The notes below the pieces were generated by a model. That model was not told the DNA's origin and searched no databases. It saw nothing but the letters and a program-made list of their open reading frames with translations. This document shows, in pieces, positions 51,868 through 60,855 of a stretch of DNA of 64,000 nucleotides (the stretch's first letter is position 1; every line of letters starts with the position of its first letter). The position numbers and the translations under genes were made by a program. Source of the stretch: Streptomyces sp. R44 (lineage in GTDB: Bacteria > Actinomycetota > Actinomycetes > Streptomycetales > Streptomycetaceae); the NCBI RefSeq assembly GCF_041053105.1, contig NZ_CP163444.1:8828028-8892027 (forward strand), read 5' to 3'.

Positions 51868-52422
51868 TCAGGCCTCCTTCCACCCGTTGCGAAATGCCTC
51901 GCGCTGTTCCCAGGTGAAGGACCCGCGGGCGGCATACAGGATGCGCCAGGACGTTAGCTGTACGTCTCGCAGCCACAGCTCGCCCCGCTCCCTGGGCATG
52001 AAGGGCACGGCTACCCTCTCGACCAGGACCTCTCCGATGACCGTCGCCGCCGCGACCCACTGTTCGGCGCTCATCTCGTTGAAGGCCGACAGGAAGCGGT
52101 CTGCAAGCCCCGTCCCGTCATAGTCCAGAGCGGCGAGAACGGAAGCCTTCATGTTGCCCGGCATGAAGTACGCCGAACCTGACGCCTGCCAGAACCTGAA
52201 CCAGAAGTCCTCATATGGTTCATCGGTCGGAACCGGGAGCCCGGCGATCAACGACACCAGATGCTGGGTGGCCATGTAGCGGTCGCAGTGCGTCGTGGCC
52301 AGCAGCGCGATCTTGCTGACGTGGTCGACCCTGAGCTGGCCCTCGAAGTCCGAGGGAAGATTCATGTACCGACTCAGGTACTCATCCAGGGACTCGGGCG
52401 GCCGCGGGGAGGAGACCATCAT
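51868..52422 (-). CDS. Hypothetical protein
   Basis: 184 residues from ATG at 52422 (GAAGGAG just before). MMVSSPRPPESLDEYLSRYM starts the protein; FEGQLRVDHVSKIALLATTH and AMPGNMKASVLAALDYDG-like segments (here FMPGNMKASVLAALDYDGTG) follow. Regularly alternating amphipathic helices suggest a HEAT-like fold. No family name. Single gene, no neighbours on the strand. Confidence 0.6.
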   Translation of the reverse strand: MMVSSPRPPESLDEYLSRYMNLPSDFEGQLRVDHVSKIALLATTHCDRYMATQHLVSLIAGLPVPTDEPYEDFWFRFWQASGSAYFMPGNMKASVLAALDYDGTGLADRFLSAFNEMSAEQWVAAATVIGEVLVERVAVPFMPRERGELWLRDVQLTSWRILYAARGSFTWEQREAFRNGWKEA

Positions 52423-53011
52423 CACTCCTTCTGGTACGTGTAGGACATCGTTCAGCGACAAGATCTCCCGAAGCACTTCGCCTGCGCATGTGATCTGCAG
52501 AAGTTGGCCGGTCTGCACCTGCCGAGCGGGCGCTGCTGGGGCCCCCAGCGCTGAGTGACCCGCCGAACGCTTCTGTCCGGAGAGGCGATGATCGGCAGCC
52601 CCGCGACCTGCACGCCAGATGTGCGCAACCGCTGTGCGAAGTCTCGCCCCACCAGTGCGTACGGCAGATCCGCAGGTGGCTGGTGTGTGCTGGACGACGG
52701 CACGGGACGCCGGTCATGTTCTTGATCACGCAGGCAGGGATACCGTGCCGACCGTGTGGTGTCTGGCGGTGCGTCGGTGTCTCGTGCACCCGGGTGATCA
52801 CTTTCGCCAGGGAAAACGGTGCGTCAGTTCGTCCTCAGCGGATGCCCGAGGCCAGGTTCGGTCTCGGGCCCTGCTGGTGAACGGTCAGAGTTCGCCGGAG
52901 TGCGGAAAGCGGTCTGGGGATTCGCCGGCCGAGGGTCCGACGGTCAGGTTGCCGGTCCTGCCCTCAGGCTAGTGCGCCGCTGGGGCGGGCCTCTGAAGGG
53001 GGAAACCAGGC
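52423..53011 (+). other. No gene supported
   Basis: A minus-strand frame reading LVGRDFAQRLRTSGVQVAGL PIIASPDRSVRRVTQ (52570-52660) looks like part of a protein, but no start or end is clear. Confidence 0.35.
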
Positions 53012-53248
53012 TCATCGCCGGTGCAGGGTGACGAGAACGGCCGTGAGTGCGGCGAAGGCGGCCACGGCGGCGATGGCAATCCCGATGGGGCCGGCGGTGG
53101 AGGGGTGCCTCCAGGTGACGTACATGAGGACGACGACGACCAGGCCGACGAGGACGATGGCGGCGATGGTGACGATGACGGGCCAGAACCAGGGGGGCGT
53201 GTTGTTCGGCTGGCTGCCGGCAGGGTCGCTGGGCGGCTGGGTGGGCAC
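53012..53248 (-). CDS. Small two-span membrane protein
   Basis: 78 residues; GTG at 53248 with TAGGAG before it. Two membrane segments: PPWFWPVIVTIAAIVLVGLV and IGIAIAAVAAFAALTAVLVT. N-terminus Pro/Gln-rich. Unknown role. Confidence 0.6.
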   Translation of the reverse strand: MPTQPPSDPAGSQPNNTPPWFWPVIVTIAAIVLVGLVVVVLMYVTWRHPSTAGPIGIAIAAVAAFAALTAVLVTLHRR

Positions 53249-53325
53249 GGTTCTCCTACGGGTGCGCCTGTTCGCGCGTGTGGTCAAGGGTGTGTGAGCG
53301 TGCGGCAGTGCGCCGGAGCTAGCGC

Positions 53326-54071
53326 ATGAAGATCACCCACATACCGCCGGTCCCCGCAGAACAGATCCGAACCCTTCCGGCGCGCGACAGTGCTCTCTTG
53401 CTCCTCCGGCACCTCGCCGAGGCGACGGGATTCGTGACGGACACGGCACCGTCGGCGCCGCCCGGTCTGGCGTTCCACGATGAATCCGACAAGGCGGTGC
53501 TCCTCGACCGCCTCTCCGACGCGTGGGCCTGGCTGGAGGCGCACGCTCTGCTGTCCAAGGTCCCGAGCCAGACCGAGACGTTCCGACGGGTCACCCAGGC
53601 GGGCCGCGATCTGCTGGCGGACCCGCAGGGCACCCTCCGGTTCGACGCCCGCCACAGACTGGCCGGCCTCTTGCACCCCGCGCTCGAGGGCACCATCCGG
53701 ACGTACTACGACCTCGGCGACTACGAGACGGCCTGCTTCGCCGCGATGAAGGCCGTCGAGGTCGCCGTCCGCAACGCCGCCGGCTACGACAACTCCCATC
53801 TCGGGGTCTCGCTCATGCGCAAAGCGTTCGCTCCGCACCAGAACGGAAGGACCGGAGGGCCGCTCGCCGATGCCGGCGCCGAAGGAGGCGAGCAGGACGC
53901 GGCTTCGTCTCTGTTCGCGGGGCGATCGGGGCCTACAAGAATCCCGCGAGTCACCGGACGGTCGACTTCGAGGACCCGATCGAGGCGGCCGAGATCATTC
54001 AGCTCGCGGACCTGCTGCTGCGGCAGGTCGATCGCGCTGCACGCCGTCGGGCCGCCGAGGAGTCGGCCTGA
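53326..54071 (+). pseudogene. TIGR02391-family (Ymh) protein, frameshifted
   Basis: Frame 1 reads MKITHIPPVPAEQIRTLPAR, then [33 protein letters not shown]; the end [40 protein letters not shown] continues in a second frame from about 53915. This order is the TIGR02391 pattern. A single-base deletion in GTTCGCGGGG would explain it. The family occurs in restriction/defence contexts and has a HEPN-like fold. It may be recoverable if a sequencing error caused it. Confidence 0.75.
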
Positions 54072-54171
54072 GGCGTCCAGCAGCGGCGGGCGGGGAGTGC
54101 GGCTGACACGTCCGGGTGATGATCAAGCCCGGCGGGCCCGTTCCTGCGGCGCCGTCCCTACGCTGCGGATC

Positions 54172-54429
54172 ATGGCAAAGCTCACGAACGAACAGGCGCT
54201 CAGCGCCGTCATCAAGGCCATCACGGCCGTAGCCCAGATCCCCCAAGAGGCCATCGAGCCGGACAGCCAACTGACCGACCTCGGTGTCGACTCCATCCAG
54301 ATCATGCAGATCGCCGCACAGCTGGAGAGCGAACTGAGTGTCGGCCTGCTGGCCTCTGACAGCCGCACGCCTCAGACCCCACGGGAATACGCGGAACACC
54401 TGATCGCCGCGCAGCCGGCCGACGCCTGA
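54172..54429 (+). CDS. Acyl carrier protein-like
   Basis: 85 residues. MAKLTNEQALSAVIKAITAV, DSQLTDLGVDSIQIMQIAAQ with Ser41 in the GVDSI motif for 4'-phosphopantetheine. Stand-alone: no ketosynthase or synthetase domain is near. It could serve a small specialised pathway elsewhere. The C-terminal end SDSRTPQTPREYAEHLIA is typical of the carrier fold. Confidence 0.85.
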   Translation: MAKLTNEQALSAVIKAITAVAQIPQEAIEPDSQLTDLGVDSIQIMQIAAQLESELSVGLLASDSRTPQTPREYAEHLIAAQPADA

Positions 54430-54465
54430 CAGCTCACGCCGGCTTCCGCGCGCTTCCTAAGCCCC

Positions 54466-54745
54466 GCGCCCCCCGCTCGCCCGGACCGGGGGCTTGTCGA
54501 TGCCGAGGCTGCCCCAGGGGGCGCACGTCTCGTGCATCTCCAGCTCGGGGAACTTCTCGAAGGCCAGCCGTACCTCCTCCTTGCTCAGAAGAGAGGTCAT
54601 GCGCTTGGCGTCCGGACAGTTCCCCCGGTGCAGAGTCGGATGACCCTCCGCCGCGCGAGACGGCAGGATCTTCCACGACGGCTCCTGGCGCGCGACCTCC
54701 TGGCGCCGCTGCTCCTCGGCCTGCTGTTCCTGATCCGCCGGACAC
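54466..54745 (-). pseudogene. DUF6233 protein, 5'-truncated
   Basis: Reads CPADQEQQAEEQRRQEVARQ, EPSWKILPSRAAEGHPTLHR, GNCPDAKRMTSLLSKEEVRL and LEMHETCAPWGSLGIDKPPV, the C-terminal part of DUF6233. The upstream part is cut where an IS5 end (54732-54752) and an alpha leader element abut. Confidence 0.75.
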
Positions 54746-54753
54746 TGCCTAGT
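54732..54753 (+). repeat. Isolated IS5 right end
   Basis: TGATCCGCCGGACACTGCCT matches the right end of the complete IS5 element at about 34628-34647 with two differences. No transposase remains. Confidence 0.7.
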
Positions 54754-54795
54754 GGCTTTGCTCACGAGTTTGGGTTCTGGCCCAACTTCCGTGCT
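54754..54795 (-). promoter_or_regulatory. Orphan alpha leader-like element
   Basis: On the minus strand reads ACGGAAGTTGGGCCAGAACC followed by CAAACTCGTGAGCAAAGCC. Its array has been replaced by an IS5 end. Confidence 0.65.
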
Positions 54796-54808
54796 GAGTG
54801 ACGCTCCG

Positions 54809-55240
54809 TTACGGCTGGACGTCGAAGAGAGCAATGGACGGGGGTGGCGGGGCAAGCACTGCGCGAAGGCGCGTCAGTATGGCTCGCCACTGCTTCCAGT
54901 CCTCCGGGTCGACCCAGTTTGAGGCCGGCCCATCCTCGTCGCCGACGATGCGGGCGAGGGCTTCGTCGGCGAGTACCCGAAGGTCGGAAGGGAACACGGG
55001 CATGGGCTTTTCCGGGCCGTAGGACATGTCGACGGGTTCGCCTCCCGGGCATTGCGCCGCGATCAAAGCGGCGGCGGCCACCGCCTCTTCCGCTTCCGTG
55101 AGAGAGCCGGTTGCGGTGATCGTTCGGATGAGGACGCCTCGGATCAGGGCTTCACGCGCCTCGGGCTCGGCGTCGTCGAGTGTGTTGGCGAAGTCCGCGG
55201 CTGTGTCGTTGTCGAAGGGACCGGTGTCCCAGGTGCCCAT
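54809..55240 (-). CDS. DUF4259 domain protein
   Basis: 143 residues from ATG at 55240 (ribosome-binding site AAGGAGATC). MGTWDTGPFDNDTAADFANT is the unmistakable start of DUF4259. AREALIRGVLIRTITATGSL and AAALIAAQCPGGEPVDMSYG follow, with helical content. Function unknown; it occurs across actinobacteria. Confidence 0.88.
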   Translation of the reverse strand: MGTWDTGPFDNDTAADFANTLDDAEPEAREALIRGVLIRTITATGSLTEAEEAVAAAALIAAQCPGGEPVDMSYGPEKPMPVFPSDLRVLADEALARIVGDEDGPASNWVDPEDWKQWRAILTRLRAVLAPPPPSIALFDVQP

Positions 55241-55296
55241 GCTGATCTCCTTGCGTGTGGTCGCTCGAATCCTCGCATCAGGCACTGACACCACGC

Positions 55297-56750
55297 CTAC
55301 GGGGCGAGCAGGACCCGTTTGCGAAGCAGGTCGAAGCCTGCGCGGCCGAACATCTGGCGCTTGAGCATCTTGATCCGGTTGACGTGGCCTTCGACGACCT
55401 CGGAGTTCCAGGGCAGCGTCAGACCGGCGATGACGGCGTTGCGGTCTCGGTCGATGCCGGCCGCGAGAGTGTGGAGGCTGGGCAGGTCGTCCTGGCGGAC
55501 GGCGTCGAGCCACTGCGGGAGTCGTTCACCCTGGCGTTCGGTGAGCATGTGGGCGAAGGACCGGACGTGACCGGTCAGGGCATCGAGTTCGGGGCAGTTG
55601 GCAAGGACGGCCTTGAGCCGGAGCTGTTCGATCTCGGTGAGCGTCTCGGGTCGGCTGAGGATCCATCGCGTCACCACGCGGGGTGCCGGCGGCTGCGCGG
55701 TGACCGGCCGTGGCGAGGTGCGCTTCTCTCGCAGGTAGGCGCTGACCCGGCCGTAGCTGCCGCATAGCCCAGGGGAACGATCTCCTCCCAGAGCTTCCAG
55801 GCGTTGGTGCAGCCCTCGTCCCAGCGTTGGTCCAGGTAGGGCTTGTACTCGTCGAGGACGGAGGTCCTGTTGTGCTGCCACTGGCCGCGGAAGAGGTCTT
55901 CCGGCTTCGCAGCGTCGGCGAGGCTCTTGACGGTGCGGTGTGTCATCTGGAGCCGGCGCCCGATGGAGCGGCGGCTATGGCCGGCTTCCAGCAGCGCGTG
56001 GACGGTGGCGTGCCGGGCTCGGACGCGGTCGGCGAACCGCTCGCTCCGCCATGGCGAGTCCGCCTTCTCCTCGGGCGGCGCGGGTTCTTCGGCCTTCGCC
56101 ACGGGATCGGGGACCAGGACGCGAAGGCACTGGCGGTGGCGGGCGACCGCCCGCTCGGCGGCTTCCCCGAGGTTGTGCCATAAGTGCCAGCGGTCGGCGA
56201 CCTGCGTCGCCTGGGGTGCCCCGGCTGTGGCGCCTTCCGCGAAGAACGGCGTGCGGTCCCGGCAGACGATCTCGATCCCTGGCCGCTGGGCGAGCCAGGC
56301 GGCCAGGCTTGATGCTTCTCGATCAGGCAGGAGATCGATCGGACGACGGGTCTCGACGTCCACCAGGACAGTGCCGTAGCGGTGGCCCTTGCGGGTGGCG
56401 TACTCGTCGACGCCGACCACCCGAGGCATCGGCACCTCCGGCTCGGGCAGCGCCTCGACCAGGCGCAAGACCGTGCTCCGGCTGATGGACATGCCAAGCA
56501 CGGCAGCCAGGCGGGCGCCGGCTCGACCGGCCAGGGCGAGGCCGACTGCGGTCAGGATGGAACGCAGTCGTTCGGTGCGCTGGCCGTGCCTGCGGGTGAG
56601 GCCGGATATCTCCTCCACGAACGTCTGACGTGGGCACTTGGTGTTCCCGCACCGGAATCGCCGGACCCGCAGCTGGAGTACGACGCTTCGTCCGGCGCTC
56701 GGGACATCAGCGAGAAACCGCAGGTAGGAGCAGCTTCCCGAGGCCCCGCT
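55297..56750 (-). pseudogene. ISL3-family transposase, frameshifted and truncated
   Basis: From the N-terminus: FRCGNTKCPRQTFVEEISGL, RVVGVDEYATRKGHRYGTVL, YKPYLDQRWDEGCTNAWKLW and, in a changed frame from about 55760, GSYGRVSAYLREKRTSPRPV and SEVVEGHVNRIKMLKRQMFG. DDE residues are present in the first part. Its 5' zinc-ribbon end is degraded near the alpha element at 56782. Confidence 0.85.
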
Positions 56751-56781
56751 CGCCGGACGAGCGTCACTCTCTGTGATGGTT

Positions 56782-56821
56782 CACGGAAAGTGAGCCAGAA
56801 CCCGTTCTCGTGAACAAAGCC
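56782..56821 (+). promoter_or_regulatory. Alpha leader-like element
   Basis: ACGGAAAGTGAGCCAGAACC followed by CGTTCTCGTGAACAAAGCC. 36 bp before a degenerate repeat. Confidence 0.75.
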
Positions 56822-56856
56822 AGTCCCAAGGGCCTCTCTAGCGAGAACGGTGGCAT

Positions 56857-56949
56857 CCGCTGCTCCTCGCTTGTGTTGGGATGGTGCCGGCCATCAGGCC
56901 GCGATGGGCATGGTGTGCCACTGCTCCCCGCGCCGGTGGGATTGGTTCG
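56857..56949 (+). CRISPR. Degenerate two-repeat array
   Basis: CTGCTCCTCGCTTGTGTTGG then CTGCTCCCCGCGCCGGTGGG, with a 31-nt spacer; the second is directly followed by the beta leader of the next array. Confidence 0.7.
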
Positions 56950-57037
56950 CTGTGGGGGAGGGGTGTCTGGTCTGCCGGTTCCGGTGAAAGTGACTCAGAT
57001 GGTGTTGTTCATGGGATAGAACTGCAGGTCACGGAGT
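56950..57037 (+). promoter_or_regulatory. Beta leader, copy 1
   Basis: Shares GGGGGAGGGGTG, GGTGAAAGTG, GGTCA and GAGT directly before CTGCTCCCC with copy 2 at 60767-60855. It lies immediately upstream of the first repeat of array B in the transcription direction of I-E leaders. Confidence 0.75.
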
Positions 57038-58499
57038 CTGCTCCCCGCGCTCGCGGGGATGGTCCGGACGCGGGGCTGGTGAAGGCCCGTATGGAGCTCT
57101 GCTCCCCGCGCTCGCCGGGGATGGTCCCCCCCGATGCAGGGGTGGTGAGTGTTGCTCACCATGGTGGGTTCGGCTCGGGTGTTGTGAGTCTCTCAGCCTG
57201 TTTTCCCTGGTGGGCGTACATACTGAGAGGGGCGTGGTGAGTGGGCGGTGCATCCATTCGATGCCGGTGTCCAGCTCGACTGCTCCCTGCGGTTGAGGTG
57301 ATGGTCCTGTGGCGTTCATCAGGAACGACGCGCGACCGGGCCTGCTCCCCGTTCTTGCGGTGATGGTCCCGCGGAGGCGAGCTTGACGAGGAGGGCGAAG
57401 AGCTGTTCCCCGCCTGCGCGGGGATGGTCCCGACAATGCTGCCGCGCTCGCCGCGCAGACGCCCTGTTCCCCGCTTGCGCGGGGATGGCCCCTTGCGCCT
57501 CTCGCTGTGGTCGTGCCGGCACCACTGCTCCCCGCCTGCGGGGATGGCCGCGCCGAGATGTGGACTGCAGTGTCCGGTGGTGTCTGTTCCCCCGAATCTG
57601 CGGGGGATGGTCCCTGCGGCCGGATTCCGGTCGACGTGAACAGCTGCTGCTCCCCGTGCCCGTGGGGATGGTCGGTGTTTCGGTCGCTGGGGTCGCTGTG
57701 GTGAGTGTGGGCTGTGTACTGACCAGGTATGTCGTGTATTTACCACCGGCCTTAGCGTGGCTGTTCCCCGCTCGCGGGGATGATGATCGAGACGCTCTGC
57801 TCCCCGTATGCACGGGGATGGTCCGGTCTTGTCGGTCACGGTGCCGGTGGTCAGCGGCTGCTTCCCGCGCTCGCGGGGATGGCCCCGGGCGCCCTCGCGC
57901 GATCGTCGACTACGGCGCCTGCTCCCCGCCTGCGTGGGGATGGCCTCGTCGTCGCCGACCCCGAACTCAGGTTCACCCCCTGCTCCCTGCGCCCGCGGGG
58001 ACGGCCACGCCGCGGCAGCCGGCATCGGCGCCGCTTTCGCCTGTTCCCCCTACGCGTGGGGATGGTCCCGCCCAACTCAACCGGTACCGGGTCCGGCTGC
58101 TTTGCTCCCTGCTTCTGTGGGGGTTGGTCCCTTCATTGGTGACTATGTCCCTGACGAAGTGATCCTGCTCCCTGCCCGTGTGGGGATGGTCCCCTGTGGG
58201 CCGTCATCCACGAGCCGACCCTGTACTGCTCCCCGCTTGCGCGGGGATGGTCCCGCGGTCCCGGAGTAGTTGCCGGCGAAGGCGACCTTGCTCCCAGCGT
58301 GCGCGGGGATGGTCCCACCAAGCTGGCTCAGCGCCTGGCACGTGAGGACTGCTCCCTGCTTGCGTGGGGATGGACCCCGTCCGACCGGACTGGCATCGCT
58401 GGGGCCAGCCTGCTCCCCACACCACGCGGGGATGGTCCCGCGTCGAGGTCGACGAGCGTCGCACCGTCGCCCTGCTCCCCGCTTGCGCGGGGATGGCCC
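57038..58499 (+). CRISPR. CRISPR array B
   Basis: About 22 repeats of 29 nt, consensus CTGCTCCCCG-loop-GCGGGG plus ATGGTCCC, spacers mostly 32 nt. One spacer at 57788-57795 is very short. Loops vary: CTTGCGCG, GCTCGCGG and others. A gamma element interrupts at 57672-57760, and a different interruption is at about 57130-57280. Confidence 0.95.
57672..57760 (+). promoter_or_regulatory. Gamma element, copy 2
   Basis: Contains TTTCGGTCGCTGGGGTCGCT, then GTGGTGAGTG, and ends immediately before CTGTTCCCCG. Confidence 0.65.
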
Positions 58500-58740
58500 C
58501 ACGTGGCAGAAGCTGGACGCGTACCGGCGTCAAGCCGTGCGTCGTCAGTCACACGAGGATTCTTCCGCTAGCGAGGAGTGTGTGACCTCAATTCCTCAAC
58601 TTCGGTGATCAGGGTTTCTCACTGGTCGGTTGGTCAGGTGCGATGGGTGGCTGTTGTAGCGACATAGGGGGGTGGGCCCGTGCTCGTGCGTGAGGCCATT
58701 GAGTCGGAGAACGGCTCCCCGGGATGGTCCTGAGAAATGC
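58500..58740 (+). other. Non-repeat gap between arrays
   Basis: About 240 bp with lower GC and no gene or repeat until 58741. Possibly the tail of array B. Confidence 0.4.
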
Positions 58741-59083
58741 GGTGCAGGGTCGGTGGTAGTCGCCTATTCCCCGCCACTGCGGGGACCGTCCTTTGGAGGA
58801 GGCCCGGCGCGTCCAGGCTGAGGCCTGCTCCCGATACGCGCGGGGATGGTCCCCGCCCCCGATCCGGGCGGAGTCGGGGGCGGAGCTGCTCCCCGTGCCT
58901 GCGGGGATGGCCCCGGCGATCCGTGCCGGTCGCGCATCAGATGCACGCGGATGGTCCCGGCCTCGGCCAAACTGCGCGGACCAGGACAGCCTGCTCCCTG
59001 CTTGCGGGGGGGGATGGTCTTGATCGGGCCCCTCTTCAAACCGGCGTGGAGGGGCTGCTCCCCGTGGCTCCGTTCACGGGTAG
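58741..59083 (+). CRISPR. CRISPR array C, partly decayed
   Basis: About six repeat units at 58770, 58828, 58886, 58937, 58990 and 59054; the fourth lacks its 5' half and the last has a long variant loop. Confidence 0.85.
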
Positions 59084-59242
59084 GGGCTCTGGATCAGGTT
59101 CTGTGGACTGGCTGCACTCAGTCATGGATGGGCATGTGGGGGCAGCCACGGACGGGCACGGCTGCGGAGGTGATGAGCCCGGAACCGGGGCCTGTCTCGG
59201 ATGGCGCTGCGTCGGCCAGGGAAGAGCTGATATGAGTTGATC

Positions 59243-59716
59243 ATGAATTCGGAGACTCTTGACCCGATGGAGCGTCTGCTCGCAGAGCGGGCTTGTGAGC
59301 GGCTGATCGTCGAGTTCGTGCACCGGCTCGACCTCGGGGACCCGAGCTCGGTGGCGGACCTCTTCACGCAGGACGGCACCTGGGAATGGCCCGCCGGCGA
59401 CCGCCGTATCGCGGGTCACGACGCCCTGCGCGTCTACTTCGGCAACCGGCCGGCAGACCGACTGTCACGCCGGATATGCACCAACATCCTGGTTGATGTG
59501 ACCAGTGCGGACACCGCCTGCGCCACCACCTACTTCACCACGTACCGTGTCGACGGCTACAACGAGGGTCTCGTACCGCCGCGGCCCCCGGTTCAGGTGG
59601 GGCACTACGAGGACACGTTCCGCAAGGTGGACGACACCTGGCTGCTCACCACGCGGACTCTCTTCCTCTCCTTCGCCGGCCCCACGGAACGCCTCGACGG
59701 ATCCGGCCAGTCATGA
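59243..59716 (+). CDS. SnoaL/NTF2-like protein, full copy
   Basis: 157 residues starting MNSETLDPMERLLAERACER. LIVEFVHRLDLGDPSSVADL, FTQDGTWEWPAGDRRIAGHD, VYFGNRPADRLSRRICTNIL and VGHYEDTFRKVDDTWLLTTR are the NTF2 core with ligand-cavity residues. It lies between arrays C and D. A truncated copy is at 42689-43037. A role related to CRISPR is not supported; linkage may be by co-duplication. Confidence 0.82.
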   Translation: MNSETLDPMERLLAERACERLIVEFVHRLDLGDPSSVADLFTQDGTWEWPAGDRRIAGHDALRVYFGNRPADRLSRRICTNILVDVTSADTACATTYFTTYRVDGYNEGLVPPRPPVQVGHYEDTFRKVDDTWLLTTRTLFLSFAGPTERLDGSGQS

Positions 59717-59905
59717 GGACCACTCCCGGCCGACCGGCCGTCCAGGTCCTCCGGCGCGGTGAGCGACACTCCACAGAACCTGAGCCAGGCCGAAACTCGT
59801 GAACAGAGCCATCCCCCCTTGCGCGGGGATGGTCCCTCGTGACTCACCCCCAGGAGCACGGCGACGTCCTGCTCCCTGTGTCTGGGGGGGATGGTGTGTA
59901 TTCGG
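59358..59905. repeat. Direct duplication, copy 2 (pairs with 42683-43220)
   Basis: Near-identical DNA over the 3' two thirds of the SnoaL-like gene, the alpha element and two repeats, until the gamma element. Confidence 0.9.
59773..59810 (+). promoter_or_regulatory. Alpha leader-like element
   Basis: ACAGAACCTGAGCCAGGCCG followed by AAACTCGTGAACAGAGCC, joined to ATCCCCCCTTGCGCGGGGAT. Twin of 43101-43135. Confidence 0.75.
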
Positions 59906-60766
59906 GTCGCTTCGGTCGCTGTGCGGTGTGGGTGCGGTGAGTATCGACTGGTGTGATGACCGTGTGGTGGCGTGTTCACCACCGCACTCACCACGGCCGC
60001 TCCCCGCCCCCCCCTGCGGGGATGGTCTGACGCCCTGTACAGGCCTGTAGGGTGGCACACGCTGTTCCCCGCTCGTGCGGGGACGGCCCAGGTCGAAGGC
60101 TGGCAGTGAGAAGCTGAACGTCTGCTCCCTGCATTCGCGGGGATGGTCCCTCTGCGACGACTTCGAGCACCTGACGAAGTCCCTGTTCTCCGCCTGCGCG
60201 GGGATGGACCCAAGGCCTCTCATCGTGCCTTCCGGCTCCTGAACTGCTCCCTGCTTGCGCGGGGATGGTCCCAACGACGTGCCGTACGACCGGCCGAGGA
60301 ACCGCTGCTCCCCACGCCTTCTGGGATGGCCCCAGGGCCTCGGTGCCGTACCAGTCCGGGATGGCCTGCTCCCCGCGCTCGCGGGGGTGCCCCCGGCCTC
60401 GGCCACGGAGCCGTCGGCATGCTTGACTGCTCCCCACGCGCGCGGGGATGCCCCCCACGCCGCGTCGCCGCCCAGGATGACGGGGGCCTGGGTCAGGTCT
60501 GCTCTGCGCACCGCCGGGGATGGTCCGGGCGACCCCCGTGCCATGGCACTGGCCGGCTACTGCTCCCCGCACCCGCGGGGATGCTCCCGCGGCGGCGGCC
60601 TGCGTGCGGTCCTGGGCCTGCTCCCCGCACGCGTGAGGATGGTCCCTCCCGCAGCGCGCGCCAGACGGTGAGCCCGAACTGCTTCCCGCGTCCGCAGGGA
60701 TGACTCCAACGGGCGCCGAGTGATGTGGGTCCGGCTCGACTGCTCCCCACGCCTGCGGGTTGGTTC
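59811..60766 (+). CRISPR. CRISPR array D
   Basis: About 15 repeat units between 59811 and 60766 with 61-nt spacing after the gamma element. Loops vary strongly; some 5' stems are CCCTG, paired by wobble. Confidence 0.92.
59894..59997 (+). promoter_or_regulatory. Gamma element, copy 3
   Basis: Contains GGTCGCTTCGGTCGCTGTG, GGTGAGT and ACTCACCACGG, and ends before a repeat with a very long C-run loop. Confidence 0.65.
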
Positions 60767-60855
60767 GGCACTGGGGGAGGGGTGCTGGTTTGTGGGTTTG
60801 GGTGAAAGTGGTTCAGGTGGTGGTGGGTGTGCGGTAATGCTGCGGGTCATCGAGT
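60767..60855 (+). promoter_or_regulatory. Beta leader, copy 2
   Basis: Closely resembles 56950-57037 (GGGGGAGGGGTG, GGGTGAAAGTG, GGTCA, GAGT before CTGCTCCCC). The last repeat of array D precedes it. Confidence 0.75.
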
